The position numbers were made by a program, and so were the translations under genes. Shown in pieces: positions 53,903-63,027 of a stretch of 64,000 nt of DNA (position 1 is the stretch's first letter; the number at the start of each line of letters is the position of its first letter). The stretch comes from Fodinibius salicampi (lineage in GTDB: Bacteria; Bacteroidota; Rhodothermia; Balneolales; Balneolaceae). The notes beneath the pieces are model-generated. The model was given only the letters and a program-made list of their open reading frames with translations, was not told the origin of the DNA and ran no database searches. The DNA is taken from positions 1-64,000 of the forward strand of contig NZ_BAABRS010000006.1 in assembly GCF_039545095.1 (NCBI RefSeq), written 5' to 3'.

Positions 53903-55144
53903 TTAATTTAATTCATTTTCTTGTTCGTAAGTGCTGATCGTATCGGTAATAATTGATATGCAATCCCGAAGCTGGGTTTCTGTCATTACCAACGGGGGGG
54001 CAAAGCGGATGATGTTCCCATGGGTAGGCTTTGCAAGCAAACCGTTTTCCTTAAGCTGAAGGCAAATGTTCCAGGCCGTATCGCTTTCAGGACTGTCATC
54101 GATGACAATAGCATTGAGTAATCCTTTTCCACGAACAAGACTAACCAGAGAAGAGTCTTCAATGAAATCTGCCATAGCCTTACGGAATATTTCCCCTAGT
54201 TTTTTAGCATTTTCAGCCAGGTTTTCTTCGCGAATAACATCCAGTGCTTCCATGGTGACGGCGCATGCCAATGGATTTCCTCCATAAGTAGATCCGTGTT
54301 CACCGGGTCGCAGACACTCCATGATATCATCATTTGCCAATACGGCGGATACGGGATAGGCTCCGCCCGAAAGGGCTTTACCAAGGATTACAATATCGGG
54401 GCGCACATTTTCGTGATCGACGCAAAGCATCTTCCCGGTGCGGGCAATGCCTGTTTGAATTTCATCTGCAATCAACAGGGTATCGTATTTCTGGCAAAGC
54501 TCCGATGCTTTTGTAAGATATCCTTCATCAGGCACCTTTACACCGGCTTCTCCCTGTATAGGTTCAACCAGAAATCCGGCGACATCCTTTTCCTGTAAAG
54601 CCTGCTCAAGCGCATCAAGATCGTTGTAGGGAATAGAAACAAAGCCCGGAGTATAAGGACCGAAATTTTTTCGGGCTACCGGATCGTTGGAAAAAGAAAT
54701 GATACTGGTGGTCCGGCCATGGAAATTACCTTTGGCTACAATAATGGTCGCTTTTTCAGGAGTGAGATTCTTTTTTTCGTAGGACCATTTGCGGCAAAGT
54801 TTAATGGCTGTTTCAACTCCTTCTGCACCTGTGTTCATGGGCAGGAGTTTGTCATAACCGAACAGCTCACTCATATACTCTTCATAAGCACCCAGCTGAT
54901 CGCTGTAAAAAGCACGGGAAACCAAAGTAAGCTTTTCGGCTTGTTCTTTTAATTTTTTAATAATACGGGGATGACAGTGCCCCTGGTTAACGGCAGAATA
55001 AGCTGATAGAAAGTCATAATAGCGATTACCTTCCGGGTCCCAAACAAAAACACCTTCTCCTTTGGATAGCACTACCGGCAACGGGTGGTAGTTATGCGCT
55101 CCATATTTATCTTCAAGGGATATTGCTTGTTCGGTGGTAATCAT
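53903..55144 (-). CDS. rocD: Ornithine--oxo-acid transaminase
   Basis: PLP enzyme converting L-ornithine and 2-oxoglutarate to glutamate semialdehyde (pyrroline-5-carboxylate) and glutamate. 413 residues: [19 protein letters not shown] at the start, [60 protein letters not shown], and the PLP lysine in [15 protein letters not shown]. The Tyr and Arg residues of ornithine aminotransferases are in the N-terminal part (AHNYHPLP). It faces away from the M20/alr genes across a 210-base region with a C8 tract. Confidence 0.94.
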   Translation of the reverse strand: MITTEQAISLEDKYGAHNYHPLPVVLSKGEGVFVWDPEGNRYYDFLSAYSAVNQGHCHPRIIKKLKEQAEKLTLVSRAFYSDQLGAYEEYMSELFGYDKLLPMNTGAEGVETAIKLCRKWSYEKKNLTPEKATIIVAKGNFHGRTTSIISFSNDPVARKNFGPYTPGFVSIPYNDLDALEQALQEKDVAGFLVEPIQGEAGVKVPDEGYLTKASELCQKYDTLLIADEIQTGIARTGKMLCVDHENVRPDIVILGKALSGGAYPVSAVLANDDIMECLRPGEHGSTYGGNPLACAVTMEALDVIREENLAENAKKLGEIFRKAMADFIEDSSLVSLVRGKGLLNAIVIDDSPESDTAWNICLQLKENGLLAKPTHGNIIRFAPPLVMTETQLRDCISIITDTISTYEQENELN

Positions 55145-55222
55145 CAGTAAGTGATTGTTGGATTGAAAAATTTATGACATTAAGAAGATACCGTCTTAAC
55201 AACAGAAGGAAAATATTTTTTT

Positions 55223-55259
55223 AATACTTTATCCCCCCCCAATTTTATAAAAAAGTATT
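55223..55259. repeat. C8 homopolymer tract framed by an inverted repeat
   Basis: Eight C in a row at 55233-55240 between AATACTTT (55223-55230) and AAAGTATT (55252-55259). It sits in the divergent region between rocD and the M20 gene, where length changes could alter promoter spacing. Eight bases is at the lower end for slippage. Confidence 0.45.
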
Positions 55260-55354
55260 TGAGAAGGATCGAAAAAAAGATCGTTGGCAATTCTGCATTA
55301 AAATGCACTTATTATTCCTTTGCTATGAATTGTTAAGGAATAAAATTATAGCTC

Positions 55355-56509
55355 ATGCCTTTCGAGATAGAGCAATACATACCCGAATTAAAAAAACTAC
55401 GACACCGGTTGCATGCTGAGGCTGAGATTTCAGGCTCAGAAAAGCAAACGGCTCAAATAATCCAGGAATTTTTATCGGATACTAATCCAGATGACATCCA
55501 GTCTAATATTGGCGGACACGGAATATTAGCAACCTATCTGGGAGAGGCAAACGGCCCGCACATTTTACTGCGTTGTGAGCTCGATGCTTTGCCTATTAAG
55601 GATAAAATTGACGCTTCCTATAAGTCCCGGAAGGAGGGAGTGGGGCATAAGTGTGGTCATGACGGGCATATGAGTATTGTATGTGGAGTGGCTAATATTT
55701 TAGGAGAAGAGGGGCTTTCAAGCGGTCAAGTTTCCCTCCTCTTTCAGCCCTCCGAAGAGACAGGAGAAGGAGCTATGGCTGTTTTGGAGAATCAAAAGTT
55801 TAAAAAGCTAAATCCGGATTATTGTTTTGCACTTCATAATCTGCCAGGATACGAAAAACACCAGGTTGTTATTCGGGAAGGGATTTTTGCAGCCGCCTCG
55901 GCGGGGTTAGCTATTCATTTTTATGGCGAAACATCCCACGCTGCTCATCCTGAAGAAGGAAAAAGTCCCGCACTGGCTGTAGGACAGCTCATACAATCAC
56001 TTTCGTCAGTACCTCAATTCTATTCGTCGCTGGATCAGGCAGTCAAAGTGACGGTTGTCAATGTTGAATTGGGTGAAGAAGCCTATGGTACATCTCCGGC
56101 TGAGGCAACCGTAAGAGTAACCCTTCGTACCTATGATGATGGCGTTTTGAATAACCTCCAAGATCGATGTGTTCAGATAGCTGAAGGACTGGCTTCAACT
56201 TATGATTTAGAGATAGAGCATGATTGGGTTCAGCCTTTTGCAGCCTTGGTGAATGATAGTAAAGCAGTAAAAGTTATACGTGAAAGTGCTGAAAATCAGA
56301 ATCTTAAAGTTTTAAGGAAAGAACTTCCATTTAATTGGTCTGAAGATTTTGGATATTTTTTGAAGGAAATACCCGGAGCAATGTTCGGGTTGGGAAGCGG
56401 GGAGGGGCATCCACCTCTGCATGCTGGAAGCTATGATTTTCCTGATGAAATTATTGTGAGTGGAGTAAAAATGTTTATGCAAATTATTAAAGAAACGGTA
56501 TCGGAGTAA
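55355..56509 (+). CDS. M20-family amidohydrolase/metallopeptidase
   Basis: A 384-residue M20 (IAA-Leu-resistant/HipO type) di-metal hydrolase that removes an acyl or aminoacyl group from an amino acid or dipeptide. The metal ligands are in order: KCGHDGHM (His, Asp), QPSEETGEGA (Glu), ALHNLPG (His), and the C-terminal GSGEGHPPLHAG (His). The dimerisation domain with HAAHPEEG lies between. No signal peptide. Its TAA overlaps the ATG of the alanine racemase gene (TAATG), so the two act together: deacylation and racemisation of an amino acid is a natural inference. Confidence 0.88.
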   Translation: MPFEIEQYIPELKKLRHRLHAEAEISGSEKQTAQIIQEFLSDTNPDDIQSNIGGHGILATYLGEANGPHILLRCELDALPIKDKIDASYKSRKEGVGHKCGHDGHMSIVCGVANILGEEGLSSGQVSLLFQPSEETGEGAMAVLENQKFKKLNPDYCFALHNLPGYEKHQVVIREGIFAAASAGLAIHFYGETSHAAHPEEGKSPALAVGQLIQSLSSVPQFYSSLDQAVKVTVVNVELGEEAYGTSPAEATVRVTLRTYDDGVLNNLQDRCVQIAEGLASTYDLEIEHDWVQPFAALVNDSKAVKVIRESAENQNLKVLRKELPFNWSEDFGYFLKEIPGAMFGLGSGEGHPPLHAGSYDFPDEIIVSGVKMFMQIIKETVSE

Positions 56510-57681
56510 TGAAAGATCTGTTCTACCCTTCACACATTGAATTGAATGAAGCGGCTTTTAAGAAAAATATTACCTTCCTCAGAGATTATATTGGTAAAGA
56601 TGTAGTGTTCAGCTCAGTTATAAAGGGTAATGCATACGGCCACGGCATCGAATATTTTGTCCCCATGGCAGAGGATTGTGGCGTTCGTCATTTTTCAGTG
56701 TTTAGTTCAGATGAAGCACGTAAAGCACAGAGAGCTTCTTCCCATTCCAGTACCCATATTATGATTATGGGTATGATTAGCAATGATGTGATTGCCTGGG
56801 CAATTGAGCATGAGATCTCGTTCTTTATTTTTGAATTAGACAGGCTTAAAGCTGCGATCAAAGAAGCGCGGCGATTGGGCAAGTCAGCTCGGATCCATTT
56901 GCACCTTGAAACCGGCATGAATCGGCTTGGCTTGGCGCCTGAAAAATTTGAAGATGCGGTTCAGATGCTGAAGGAAAATCACAAGTATCTGGAAGTAGAT
57001 GGGTTATGTACCCATTATGCTGGCGCGGAAAGTGTGGGTAATTACGTCCGTATTAAAAAGCAGATCGAAAACTTTGATGAATATTGTTCCTGGTTTAAAG
57101 AAGAGGGAATCGAAGCAAAGCAAATACATTCGGCTTGCTCAGCTTCGGCCCTGAATTATCCGGATACTATTATGGATATGGTCCGGATCGGGATTGCCCA
57201 GTATGGTTTTTGGCCTAACCGCGAAACATATATGAATTTTGTAAAACGACATCCGAGAGTTGATGAAGAACATCAGGATCCCCTAAAACGGATCATAAGC
57301 TGGAAGAGTAAAGTGATGAGCACGAAAAAAGTACCAGCGGGTGAATTTGTGGGCTATGGCAATACCTATTTAACCAGTCGTGACCAAAATATAGCAACTG
57401 TGCCCATTGGCTATTCGCATGGTTTCGGTCGTAATTTGACCAATGTAGGTATTGTACTTATTAATGGAGAGCGAGCACCCGTAGCGGGATTAGTGAATAT
57501 GAATCTATTGACTGTTGATATTACCGATATCCCAAACGTTCAAAAAGGAGATGAAGTAGTAATCATAGGGAAACAGGGAGATCAGGAAATGACCGTTGCT
57601 TCTTTTAGTGAAATGCGTAATTTCATGAATTATGAAGTTCTTGTACAAATACCTTCAACATTGCCTCGGTATATTGTTTAG
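56509..57681 (+). CDS. Alanine racemase-family enzyme
   Basis: A 390-residue fold type III PLP racemase. The N-terminal barrel has the PLP lysine at residue 39 in VIKGNAYGHG (usually VVKANAYGHG), HLETGMNRLGL, VRIGIAQYGFWP and, in the C-terminal beta domain, the catalytic Tyr at residue 283 in VGYGNTY, then VDITDIP and GDEVVIIG. It is a complete Alr. Its coupling to an M20 hydrolase and proximity to a second racemase make a specialised amino-acid role, rather than only cell-wall D-alanine, plausible. Overlaps the previous gene by one base; ends before the terminator at 57780. Confidence 0.9.
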   Translation: MKDLFYPSHIELNEAAFKKNITFLRDYIGKDVVFSSVIKGNAYGHGIEYFVPMAEDCGVRHFSVFSSDEARKAQRASSHSSTHIMIMGMISNDVIAWAIEHEISFFIFELDRLKAAIKEARRLGKSARIHLHLETGMNRLGLAPEKFEDAVQMLKENHKYLEVDGLCTHYAGAESVGNYVRIKKQIENFDEYCSWFKEEGIEAKQIHSACSASALNYPDTIMDMVRIGIAQYGFWPNRETYMNFVKRHPRVDEEHQDPLKRIISWKSKVMSTKKVPAGEFVGYGNTYLTSRDQNIATVPIGYSHGFGRNLTNVGIVLINGERAPVAGLVNMNLLTVDITDIPNVQKGDEVVIIGKQGDQEMTVASFSEMRNFMNYEVLVQIPSTLPRYIV

Positions 57682-57779
57682 TAATATATACAGCCTGTGT
57701 AGATGGAGAAGAAACGTGGCCATGTATCATATTTGGATATTCTGTTAAGGAAAGCCTATATTAACACGCAATAAATTTT

Positions 57780-57811
57780 AACCCTTGGGTGTAAAGCTCA
57801 AGGGTTTTTTT
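57780..57811 (+). terminator. Rho-independent terminator after the racemase gene
   Basis: AACCCTTG (57780-57787) pairs with CAAGGGTT (57799-57806) around an 11-base loop, followed by a T-run. It separates M20-alr from the symporter unit and shows that the in-frame codon at 57785 is not the symporter start. Confidence 0.85.
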
Positions 57812-57847
57812 ATTAGATGGAAATCCAACATTTGGATTAAAATAATT

Positions 57848-59296
57848 ATGCATTGGATTGACCTAACGATCTTTATCTGCTATATGTTAGGGATGTTGGG
57901 ATTTGGCTTCTTCTTCCTGAGTAGAAATGAAGGAGCAGATGATTACTATGTGGGTGGACGTAATATGAACAGCCTCCATATTGGTCTCTCAGTAGTTGCT
58001 ACTGATGTCGGTGGTGGGTTTTCTATTGGTTTGGGAGGGCTCGGTTTTGTGATGGGAATATCAGGATCCTGGATGCTTTTTACCGGTCTGGTAGGGGCAT
58101 GGCTGGCAGCCGTTTTCCTTATTCCCAAAGTGAAAGGAAATCCTGTTTTCGATAAAGCTTTTACCTTCCCGGAAATATTCAAACATTATTTTACCCCTGA
58201 AGTGGCTCTTGTTGCCGGAATTATTTCTGCAATTGGTTACGCCGGATTTACCAGCTCTCAGATTTTAGCCGGTGCAAAATTAGCTACGGGGACCTTTGCC
58301 GATCTCGATCTCCAAACAGCACTCATAATTATGGGATCTGTGGCAGTATTATATACAGTGATGGGAGGACTCAAAGCCGTCATTTATACCGATACGGTAC
58401 AATGGACTATTTTGATGCTGGGCCTGATTTTTATTGGGGTACCGCTCTCTTACACCGCCGTGGGAGGATGGGAAGGGATAACCCAAAATGTAGATCCTGC
58501 ACTGTTATCGATGGGTAACTTAACATGGCAGCGAGTAGTCTATTGGGGGGCTACCATTATTCCTATCTGGTTTGTTGGAATGACCCTCTATCAGCGTATA
58601 TATGCTTGCAACGACGAAAAAACAGCTAAAAGAGCGTGGTATTTGGCTGGTGTATTTGAATGGCCGATTATGGCTTTTATGGGGGTTTCTCTCGGACTTT
58701 TTGCAAAGGTAGGTGCTGCACAGGGAATGTTCGAATATCTCGGAGCAGCTGATGTATCGGATACTGATCCCGAAACAGGCCTACCGATGTTATTACGAAC
58801 AATACTACCGGTCGGGCTTATGGGTATCATGATGAGTGCGTATTTTTCAGCTATTCTTTCTACGGCTGATAGTTGCCTGATGGCGGCATCGGGAAATACA
58901 GTTTCAGATATTATTGGTTATTTTAAGGAGGTAGATCACGATAGTGATACCTTTTTACGGTTTTCCCAGATTACCACATTGGTTATCGGTACGCTTGCTC
59001 TGCTTATTGCTACCACAATGACTAATGTACTGGATCTGATGCTATATTCGTATGCCTTTATGGTATCAGGTCTATTCGTTCCGGTTTTAGGTGCTCTCTA
59101 TTGGGAGAAAAGCAGTAGCATAGGTGCTATTGGAGCTATGATCATGGGTGGAACAACAACCCTATTACTTGAGTTACTTATAGAAGAGCTTCCTGCGGGT
59201 CTTGATGCCAATGTGTTTGGAATTACAGTATCAGCCATTGTGTTTATATCATTATCGCTATTATTCCCGGACAATGAATCGTCCAATATATCATAA
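57848..59296 (+). CDS. Sodium:solute symporter (SSS family)
   Basis: A 482-residue inner-membrane protein with about 13 hydrophobic helices of the LeuT-fold SSS type. It starts MHWIDLTIFICYMLG and shows ADDYYVGGRNMN, the usual G-rich helix GGGFSIGLGGLGF, the sodium-site helix ILSTADSCLMAASG and the R-x-x-Q helix (LRFSQITTLVIG). Members move proline, pantothenate, sugars or other small solutes with Na+. In this context an amino acid or dipeptide is the likeliest cargo, which is inference. ATG 57848 is chosen because the terminator at 57780-57811 overlaps the longer frame. Starts a second unit with the GNAT and racemase genes. Confidence 0.9.
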   Translation: MHWIDLTIFICYMLGMLGFGFFFLSRNEGADDYYVGGRNMNSLHIGLSVVATDVGGGFSIGLGGLGFVMGISGSWMLFTGLVGAWLAAVFLIPKVKGNPVFDKAFTFPEIFKHYFTPEVALVAGIISAIGYAGFTSSQILAGAKLATGTFADLDLQTALIIMGSVAVLYTVMGGLKAVIYTDTVQWTILMLGLIFIGVPLSYTAVGGWEGITQNVDPALLSMGNLTWQRVVYWGATIIPIWFVGMTLYQRIYACNDEKTAKRAWYLAGVFEWPIMAFMGVSLGLFAKVGAAQGMFEYLGAADVSDTDPETGLPMLLRTILPVGLMGIMMSAYFSAILSTADSCLMAASGNTVSDIIGYFKEVDHDSDTFLRFSQITTLVIGTLALLIATTMTNVLDLMLYSYAFMVSGLFVPVLGALYWEKSSSIGAIGAMIMGGTTTLLLELLIEELPAGLDANVFGITVSAIVFISLSLLFPDNESSNIS

Positions 59297-59327
59297 GTCA
59301 GTCAATATTTAACAATTAAATATTTTT

Positions 59328-59768
59328 ATGCGCTTTGACATTTTACAATCAGATGCAGAAAACCCTACTTCTTTTGGAAGGGAGGATATCACCAATTTCT
59401 TATATGAACATCTGGATGAATACGGTGACGCCAAGAAACATATTTTAAATTGCATAAGCTATGCTTACGGAGATAAAGAATGTCAGGATGGGTTTATATT
59501 AGTCGCTCATAAAAATAAAAGAATTATGGGTGTGGTTATTATTAATCATACTAATATGGGTGGATATATACCGGAACATATCTTGGTTTATATCGCAGTT
59601 CATAAAGAAACGCGGGGAGAGGGTGTTGGGAAACAGCTAATGGAACGGATTATTGAAGCAACGGACGGAGATATTGCTCTTCATGTGGAACCCGATAACC
59701 CTGCAATACATCTGTATGAAAAATATGGATTCACAAATGATTATTTAGAAATGCGACTAAAGAAATAG
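59328..59768 (+). CDS. GNAT-family N-acetyltransferase
   Basis: A 146-residue acetyltransferase. The acetyl-CoA motif A is ILVYIAVHKETRGEGVGKQLM (R/Q-x-x-G-x-G) near residues 85-105, followed by LHVEPDNPAIHLYEKYGF (motif B). A long N-terminal helix pair precedes the core. The substrate is unknown; among GNAT proteins next to amino-acid racemases, amino-group acetylation of an amino acid is a reasonable guess. It lies 31 bases after the symporter and its stop is 3 bases before the next start. Confidence 0.85.
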   Translation: MRFDILQSDAENPTSFGREDITNFLYEHLDEYGDAKKHILNCISYAYGDKECQDGFILVAHKNKRIMGVVIINHTNMGGYIPEHILVYIAVHKETRGEGVGKQLMERIIEATDGDIALHVEPDNPAIHLYEKYGFTNDYLEMRLKK

Positions 59769-59771
59769 GGA

Positions 59772-60842
59772 ATGGCCTATTTAAAATTATATAGAGATAA
59801 GCTGCGTCATAATTATAATTTCCTCGATGATCTTTTTAAAGAGAATGACATCAAATGGGGAATAACAACAAAGCTACTGTGTGGACATGAAGCGTTCTTA
59901 AAAGAAGTTGCTGAATTAGGTATTGGTGAAATGCATGATTCCCGGATCAGTAATCTGAAGAAGATTAAAGAGATCGATCCGGATACAATGACTACTTATA
60001 TTAAGCCCCCGCCAAAGGATATTATCGAGTCGGTGGTGAAGTATGCCGATGCAAGCTTGAATACGGAGCTTTCTACCCTGCATGCCCTTTCTGAAGAAGC
60101 AAAAAGGCAGGATAAAGTACATAAGGTTATTATAATGATTGAGATGGGGGACCTGCGGGAGGGAGTAGTCCGGGAAAATCTTATTGGTTTTTACGAAAAG
60201 GTATTTAAGTTGACCAATATAGAAGTGATTGGTATTGGGACCAATCTGAATTGCATGCACGGGGTTATGCCTGATGAAGATAAGCTCATTCAACTATCTC
60301 TGTATAAACAGATTATTGAACTTCAATTCGACAAAACCATTCCATTGGTTTCAGGTGGAACTACGGTCACTATACCTTTACTGCTGAGAAACCAGTTGCC
60401 CAGAGGTATCAACCATTTTCGGGTAGGTGAAGCGCTGTTCTTTGGCAAAGACCTTTTTGCAGACGGAACAATCGAGGGTATGCACAATGACGTGTTGGAA
60501 CTATATACCCAGATTATTGAAATATCGGAAAAACCTAAAGTTCCGACCGGAGAGCTGGGAAAAGACCCGCAGGGTAACACGGTTGAAATTGACGAGGATG
60601 ATTATGGGAAAACATCTTATCGGGCTATTCTGGATATTGGATACCTGGATATAAACCCGGATCATCTGATTAATGTAGAGGATGATGTAGAAATTGTTGA
60701 TGCAAGCTCGGATATGCTAATCCTGGATGTAGGGGATAATACATCTGGTTATGAAGTGGGCGACTTTATAAGATTCCGGATGAATTATATGGGAGCATTA
60801 GGGATTATGAATTCAGACTATATAGATAAGATTGTTGAATAA
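59772..60842 (+). CDS. Ornithine/alanine racemase-family PLP enzyme
   Basis: A 356-residue fold type III protein of the Orr/YhfX-like branch. The PLP lysine is at residue 34 in GITTKLLCG, and ELGIGEMHDSRISNLKKI plus IMIEMGDLREGV are typical of ornithine racemases, as is the C-terminal DGNTSGY-like GDNTSGYEVGDFIRFRMNYMG. The known clostridial enzyme interconverts L- and D-ornithine; substrate here is inferred. With rocD only 4 kb away, D-ornithine to L-ornithine to glutamate semialdehyde is an attractive route. Starts ATG 59772, 3 bases after the GNAT stop. Confidence 0.82.
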   Translation: MAYLKLYRDKLRHNYNFLDDLFKENDIKWGITTKLLCGHEAFLKEVAELGIGEMHDSRISNLKKIKEIDPDTMTTYIKPPPKDIIESVVKYADASLNTELSTLHALSEEAKRQDKVHKVIIMIEMGDLREGVVRENLIGFYEKVFKLTNIEVIGIGTNLNCMHGVMPDEDKLIQLSLYKQIIELQFDKTIPLVSGGTTVTIPLLLRNQLPRGINHFRVGEALFFGKDLFADGTIEGMHNDVLELYTQIIEISEKPKVPTGELGKDPQGNTVEIDEDDYGKTSYRAILDIGYLDINPDHLINVEDDVEIVDASSDMLILDVGDNTSGYEVGDFIRFRMNYMGALGIMNSDYIDKIVE

Positions 60843-60902
60843 GATTTGTTAAGTATATTCTTATCCGATAAAATGGTTTAAAGCCGATAAGCAATACCAA
60901 TA

Positions 60903-60932
60903 AATAAAAAAGCCCGACCCAACGGCCGGGCT
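60903..60932 (-). terminator. Rho-independent terminator after the superoxide dismutase gene
   Basis: On the minus strand AGCCCG pairs with CGGGCT, followed by TTTTTTATTTA. It lies 25 bases beyond the sod stop codon. Confidence 0.85.
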
Positions 60933-60956
60933 GGAAGTGAATATGTAAGCCTTTGC

Positions 60957-61547
60957 TTATTCAGCACTGGTATTGGCGATGCCTATGACTCCGCATCCCA
61001 TGCGCGGACCTGCGGCACCGGTAGGCTGAGATTCTAAATCGTCTTCTCCGCCATGTATAACAATTCCGCGGCCAATAATGCTATTGGAACCGTTTAACTC
61101 TATAGTGGAGTCTACATAGTTTTTAGTAGCGACTCCTTTTTCGTTGGCTTCAATATTCCCCATATCTCCAACATGTCGGGATTCGGCGTCCGGCCCTGCA
61201 TGGTCATTGCCTTCCGGATTATAATGGCCTCCGGCAGAAGTTCCGTCAGAAGCAGTGCAATCTCCATATTGATGGATATGGAACCCATGCTTGCCTTGCT
61301 CAAGTCCTTCTATTTCAGCTTCAACGCGAACTCCATCATTTGTTTGGCTAAAAGTAACGGTCCCGGAAGCACTGTTCCCTTCAGTGGGATGAACAACAGC
61401 TACTGCTTTGGTATAATCTGTGGTTACTTCAACCGTGTCAGTAACTGTTTCCTGGGATTGTTGCTGTTCAGTACCTTGCTGAGCACAACTAACAGCAAAG
61501 GTCATTAAAAAGAGTCCTATAGCATATTTAGTGAATAATTTTATCAT
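60957..61547 (-). CDS. Cu/Zn superoxide dismutase lipoprotein
   Basis: A 196-residue periplasmic or surface lipoprotein: lipobox VSC near residue 20 (AIGLFLMTFAVSCAQQ), a Gln-rich spacer, then the SOD domain from about residue 48. Copper and zinc ligands are complete: HGFHIH, GGHYNP, DHAGPDAESRHVGD (two His and Asp) and GRGIVIHGG, plus the disulphide Cys and the catalytic Arg in GPRMGCGVIGIA. It should dismutate superoxide outside the inner membrane. A single gene with its own terminator. The lipid anchor and Gln-rich linker suggest it stays at the envelope. Confidence 0.94.
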   Translation of the reverse strand: MIKLFTKYAIGLFLMTFAVSCAQQGTEQQQSQETVTDTVEVTTDYTKAVAVVHPTEGNSASGTVTFSQTNDGVRVEAEIEGLEQGKHGFHIHQYGDCTASDGTSAGGHYNPEGNDHAGPDAESRHVGDMGNIEANEKGVATKNYVDSTIELNGSNSIIGRGIVIHGGEDDLESQPTGAAGPRMGCGVIGIANTSAE

Positions 61548-61744
61548 GGTATATTCTTTAAGATTTAATTAAAACTTACTTTTTGTAACAGCAAAGCTTT
61601 TTATAACATTCAATGCCTGGTTAGGTTCCAAACATCGGAGGATATAAATACAATCTTTTTTATTCCTGAACAAATTTTATCATAGGTTTAAGTAATATTT
61701 ATAGCGTATATTAATGTTATAAAATAAACTCTATCTTATATTAA

Positions 61745-62173
61745 ATGACTGATAAGAGAAAGCCTTTTTTTCATCTCGCATTTCCAGTAACGGATCTTCA
61801 GGAAACCCTTATTTTTTATCGTGATGTGCTTGGATGTGAAACCGGAAGAAGTTCAGATCAGTGGATTGATTTCGATTTTTGGGGACACCAGGTGGTTGCA
61901 CACCTTAGCCCGGATGAGGCCGGAAAATCAAGTGTGAATGAAGTAGACGGACATGCGGTGCCGGCCAAACATTTTGGATTAATTCTGGAATGGGTACAAT
62001 GGGAGGAACTGGCTGAAAGGTTGCAAAATAAAGGTGTCAATTTCATTATCGATCCTTATATCCGTTTTGAAGGCCAACCTGGGGAGCAGGCAACTATGTT
62101 TTTCAAGGATCCCAGTGGGAATGCACTGGAATTCAAGGCATTTCGGAATGAAGACCAGATTTTTGCCAGTTAG
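61745..62173 (+). CDS. VOC (glyoxalase/bleomycin-resistance) family protein
   Basis: A 142-residue single VOC module pair. It starts FHLAFPVTDLQETLIFYRDVLGCE, has the metal-ligand His and Glu of the beta-alpha-beta-beta-beta units (HFGLILEW and FFKDPSGNALEFKAF), which resemble the glyoxalase-type dioxygenase/isomerase fold. Such small members carry varied activities (fosfomycin, glyoxalase, dioxygenase), so function is not assignable. ATG 61745; about 197 bases before it hold no recognisable feature. Convergent with the SDR gene. Confidence 0.85.
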   Translation: MTDKRKPFFHLAFPVTDLQETLIFYRDVLGCETGRSSDQWIDFDFWGHQVVAHLSPDEAGKSSVNEVDGHAVPAKHFGLILEWVQWEELAERLQNKGVNFIIDPYIRFEGQPGEQATMFFKDPSGNALEFKAFRNEDQIFAS

Positions 62174-62224
62174 CGTTTGACTCATAAAAGCTACCGGTAA
62201 TTTAATTTTTATCGTCGTTTTAAT

Positions 62225-62992
62225 TTATCCTGCTGCAGATGCTCCTCCATCAATCGTATAGACAGATCCGGTTGTCCAGGCTGATTCGTCACTGGCCAGG
62301 AAAAGAATGGTGCGGGCTATATCTTCAGGAGAACCGACTTTTTTCATAGGCAGGGTTTCCGGCACTTCATCGAGAATAGTATCCGGGTTAGGAAAAGCTG
62401 CCGCCGAATTATCGTAGAGATCTGTTTGTACGGGGCCCGGTTGTACTAAGTTGATGCGAATGTCTGGGGCATAGTCAACGGCGGCCTGCCGTACCAAAGC
62501 TTCAACGGCTCCTTTTGAGGCGCAGTAAGCGGCATGATTTGGGAAGCCCTTATGAGCTGCGATAGACCCTGTTACGACAATACTTCCTGTAGCATCGTTA
62601 TGCTTCATTTCCGGAATAGCCGCACGCATTAAGTAAAATATGGCGTTTAAGTTCGTATCTAGTGTTTGGTGCCAGGTGTTTTTCTCAACTTCGGTTATGG
62701 ACCCTAGACCAAGTATTCCCGCGTTGGGAATAAGTATGTCCAGGCGGCCAAATTCTTCGATCGCTTTTTCAACAAGCTGGTTATTCGCCTCGGGCATACG
62801 AATATCTGCTGGTACAAATATGGCCGATCCACCTTGTTTGGAAATGGTCTTTACTACTTGCTTCCCCCGTTGTTTATTGCGGCCACTAACCACTATTTTT
62901 GCTCCTTCTTTAGCAAAAAGTTCAGCGGTTGCCCGTCCCATCCCACGGGTAGCTCCGGTTATAATGGCCACTTTGTTATCTAATTTTCCCAT
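62225..62992 (-). CDS. Classical short-chain dehydrogenase/reductase
   Basis: A 255-residue classical SDR. The cofactor motif TGATRGMGRATAELF (NADP-leaning Arg/Lys in VVSGRNKQRG), NAG in IPNAG, then catalytic Ser (VVTGSIAAHKG) and YCASKGAVEAL (Tyr-x3-Lys), and PGPVQTDLY. The C-terminus SAWTTGSVYTIDGGASAAG is the usual FabG-like end. Substrate unknown; many such enzymes reduce 3-oxoacyl groups or sugars. It follows the ABC-F gene by 36 bases on the same strand. Confidence 0.92.
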   Translation of the reverse strand: MGKLDNKVAIITGATRGMGRATAELFAKEGAKIVVSGRNKQRGKQVVKTISKQGGSAIFVPADIRMPEANNQLVEKAIEEFGRLDILIPNAGILGLGSITEVEKNTWHQTLDTNLNAIFYLMRAAIPEMKHNDATGSIVVTGSIAAHKGFPNHAAYCASKGAVEALVRQAAVDYAPDIRINLVQPGPVQTDLYDNSAAAFPNPDTILDEVPETLPMKKVGSPEDIARTILFLASDESAWTTGSVYTIDGGASAAG

Positions 62993-63027
62993 AGACTATT
63001 GATTAAAAAATATATTCATCTGTTCCT

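Noticed and set aside
57785-57847. Early symporter start at 57785
   Set aside because: That stretch is inside an intrinsic terminator; MHWIDLTIF at 57848 is the natural start.
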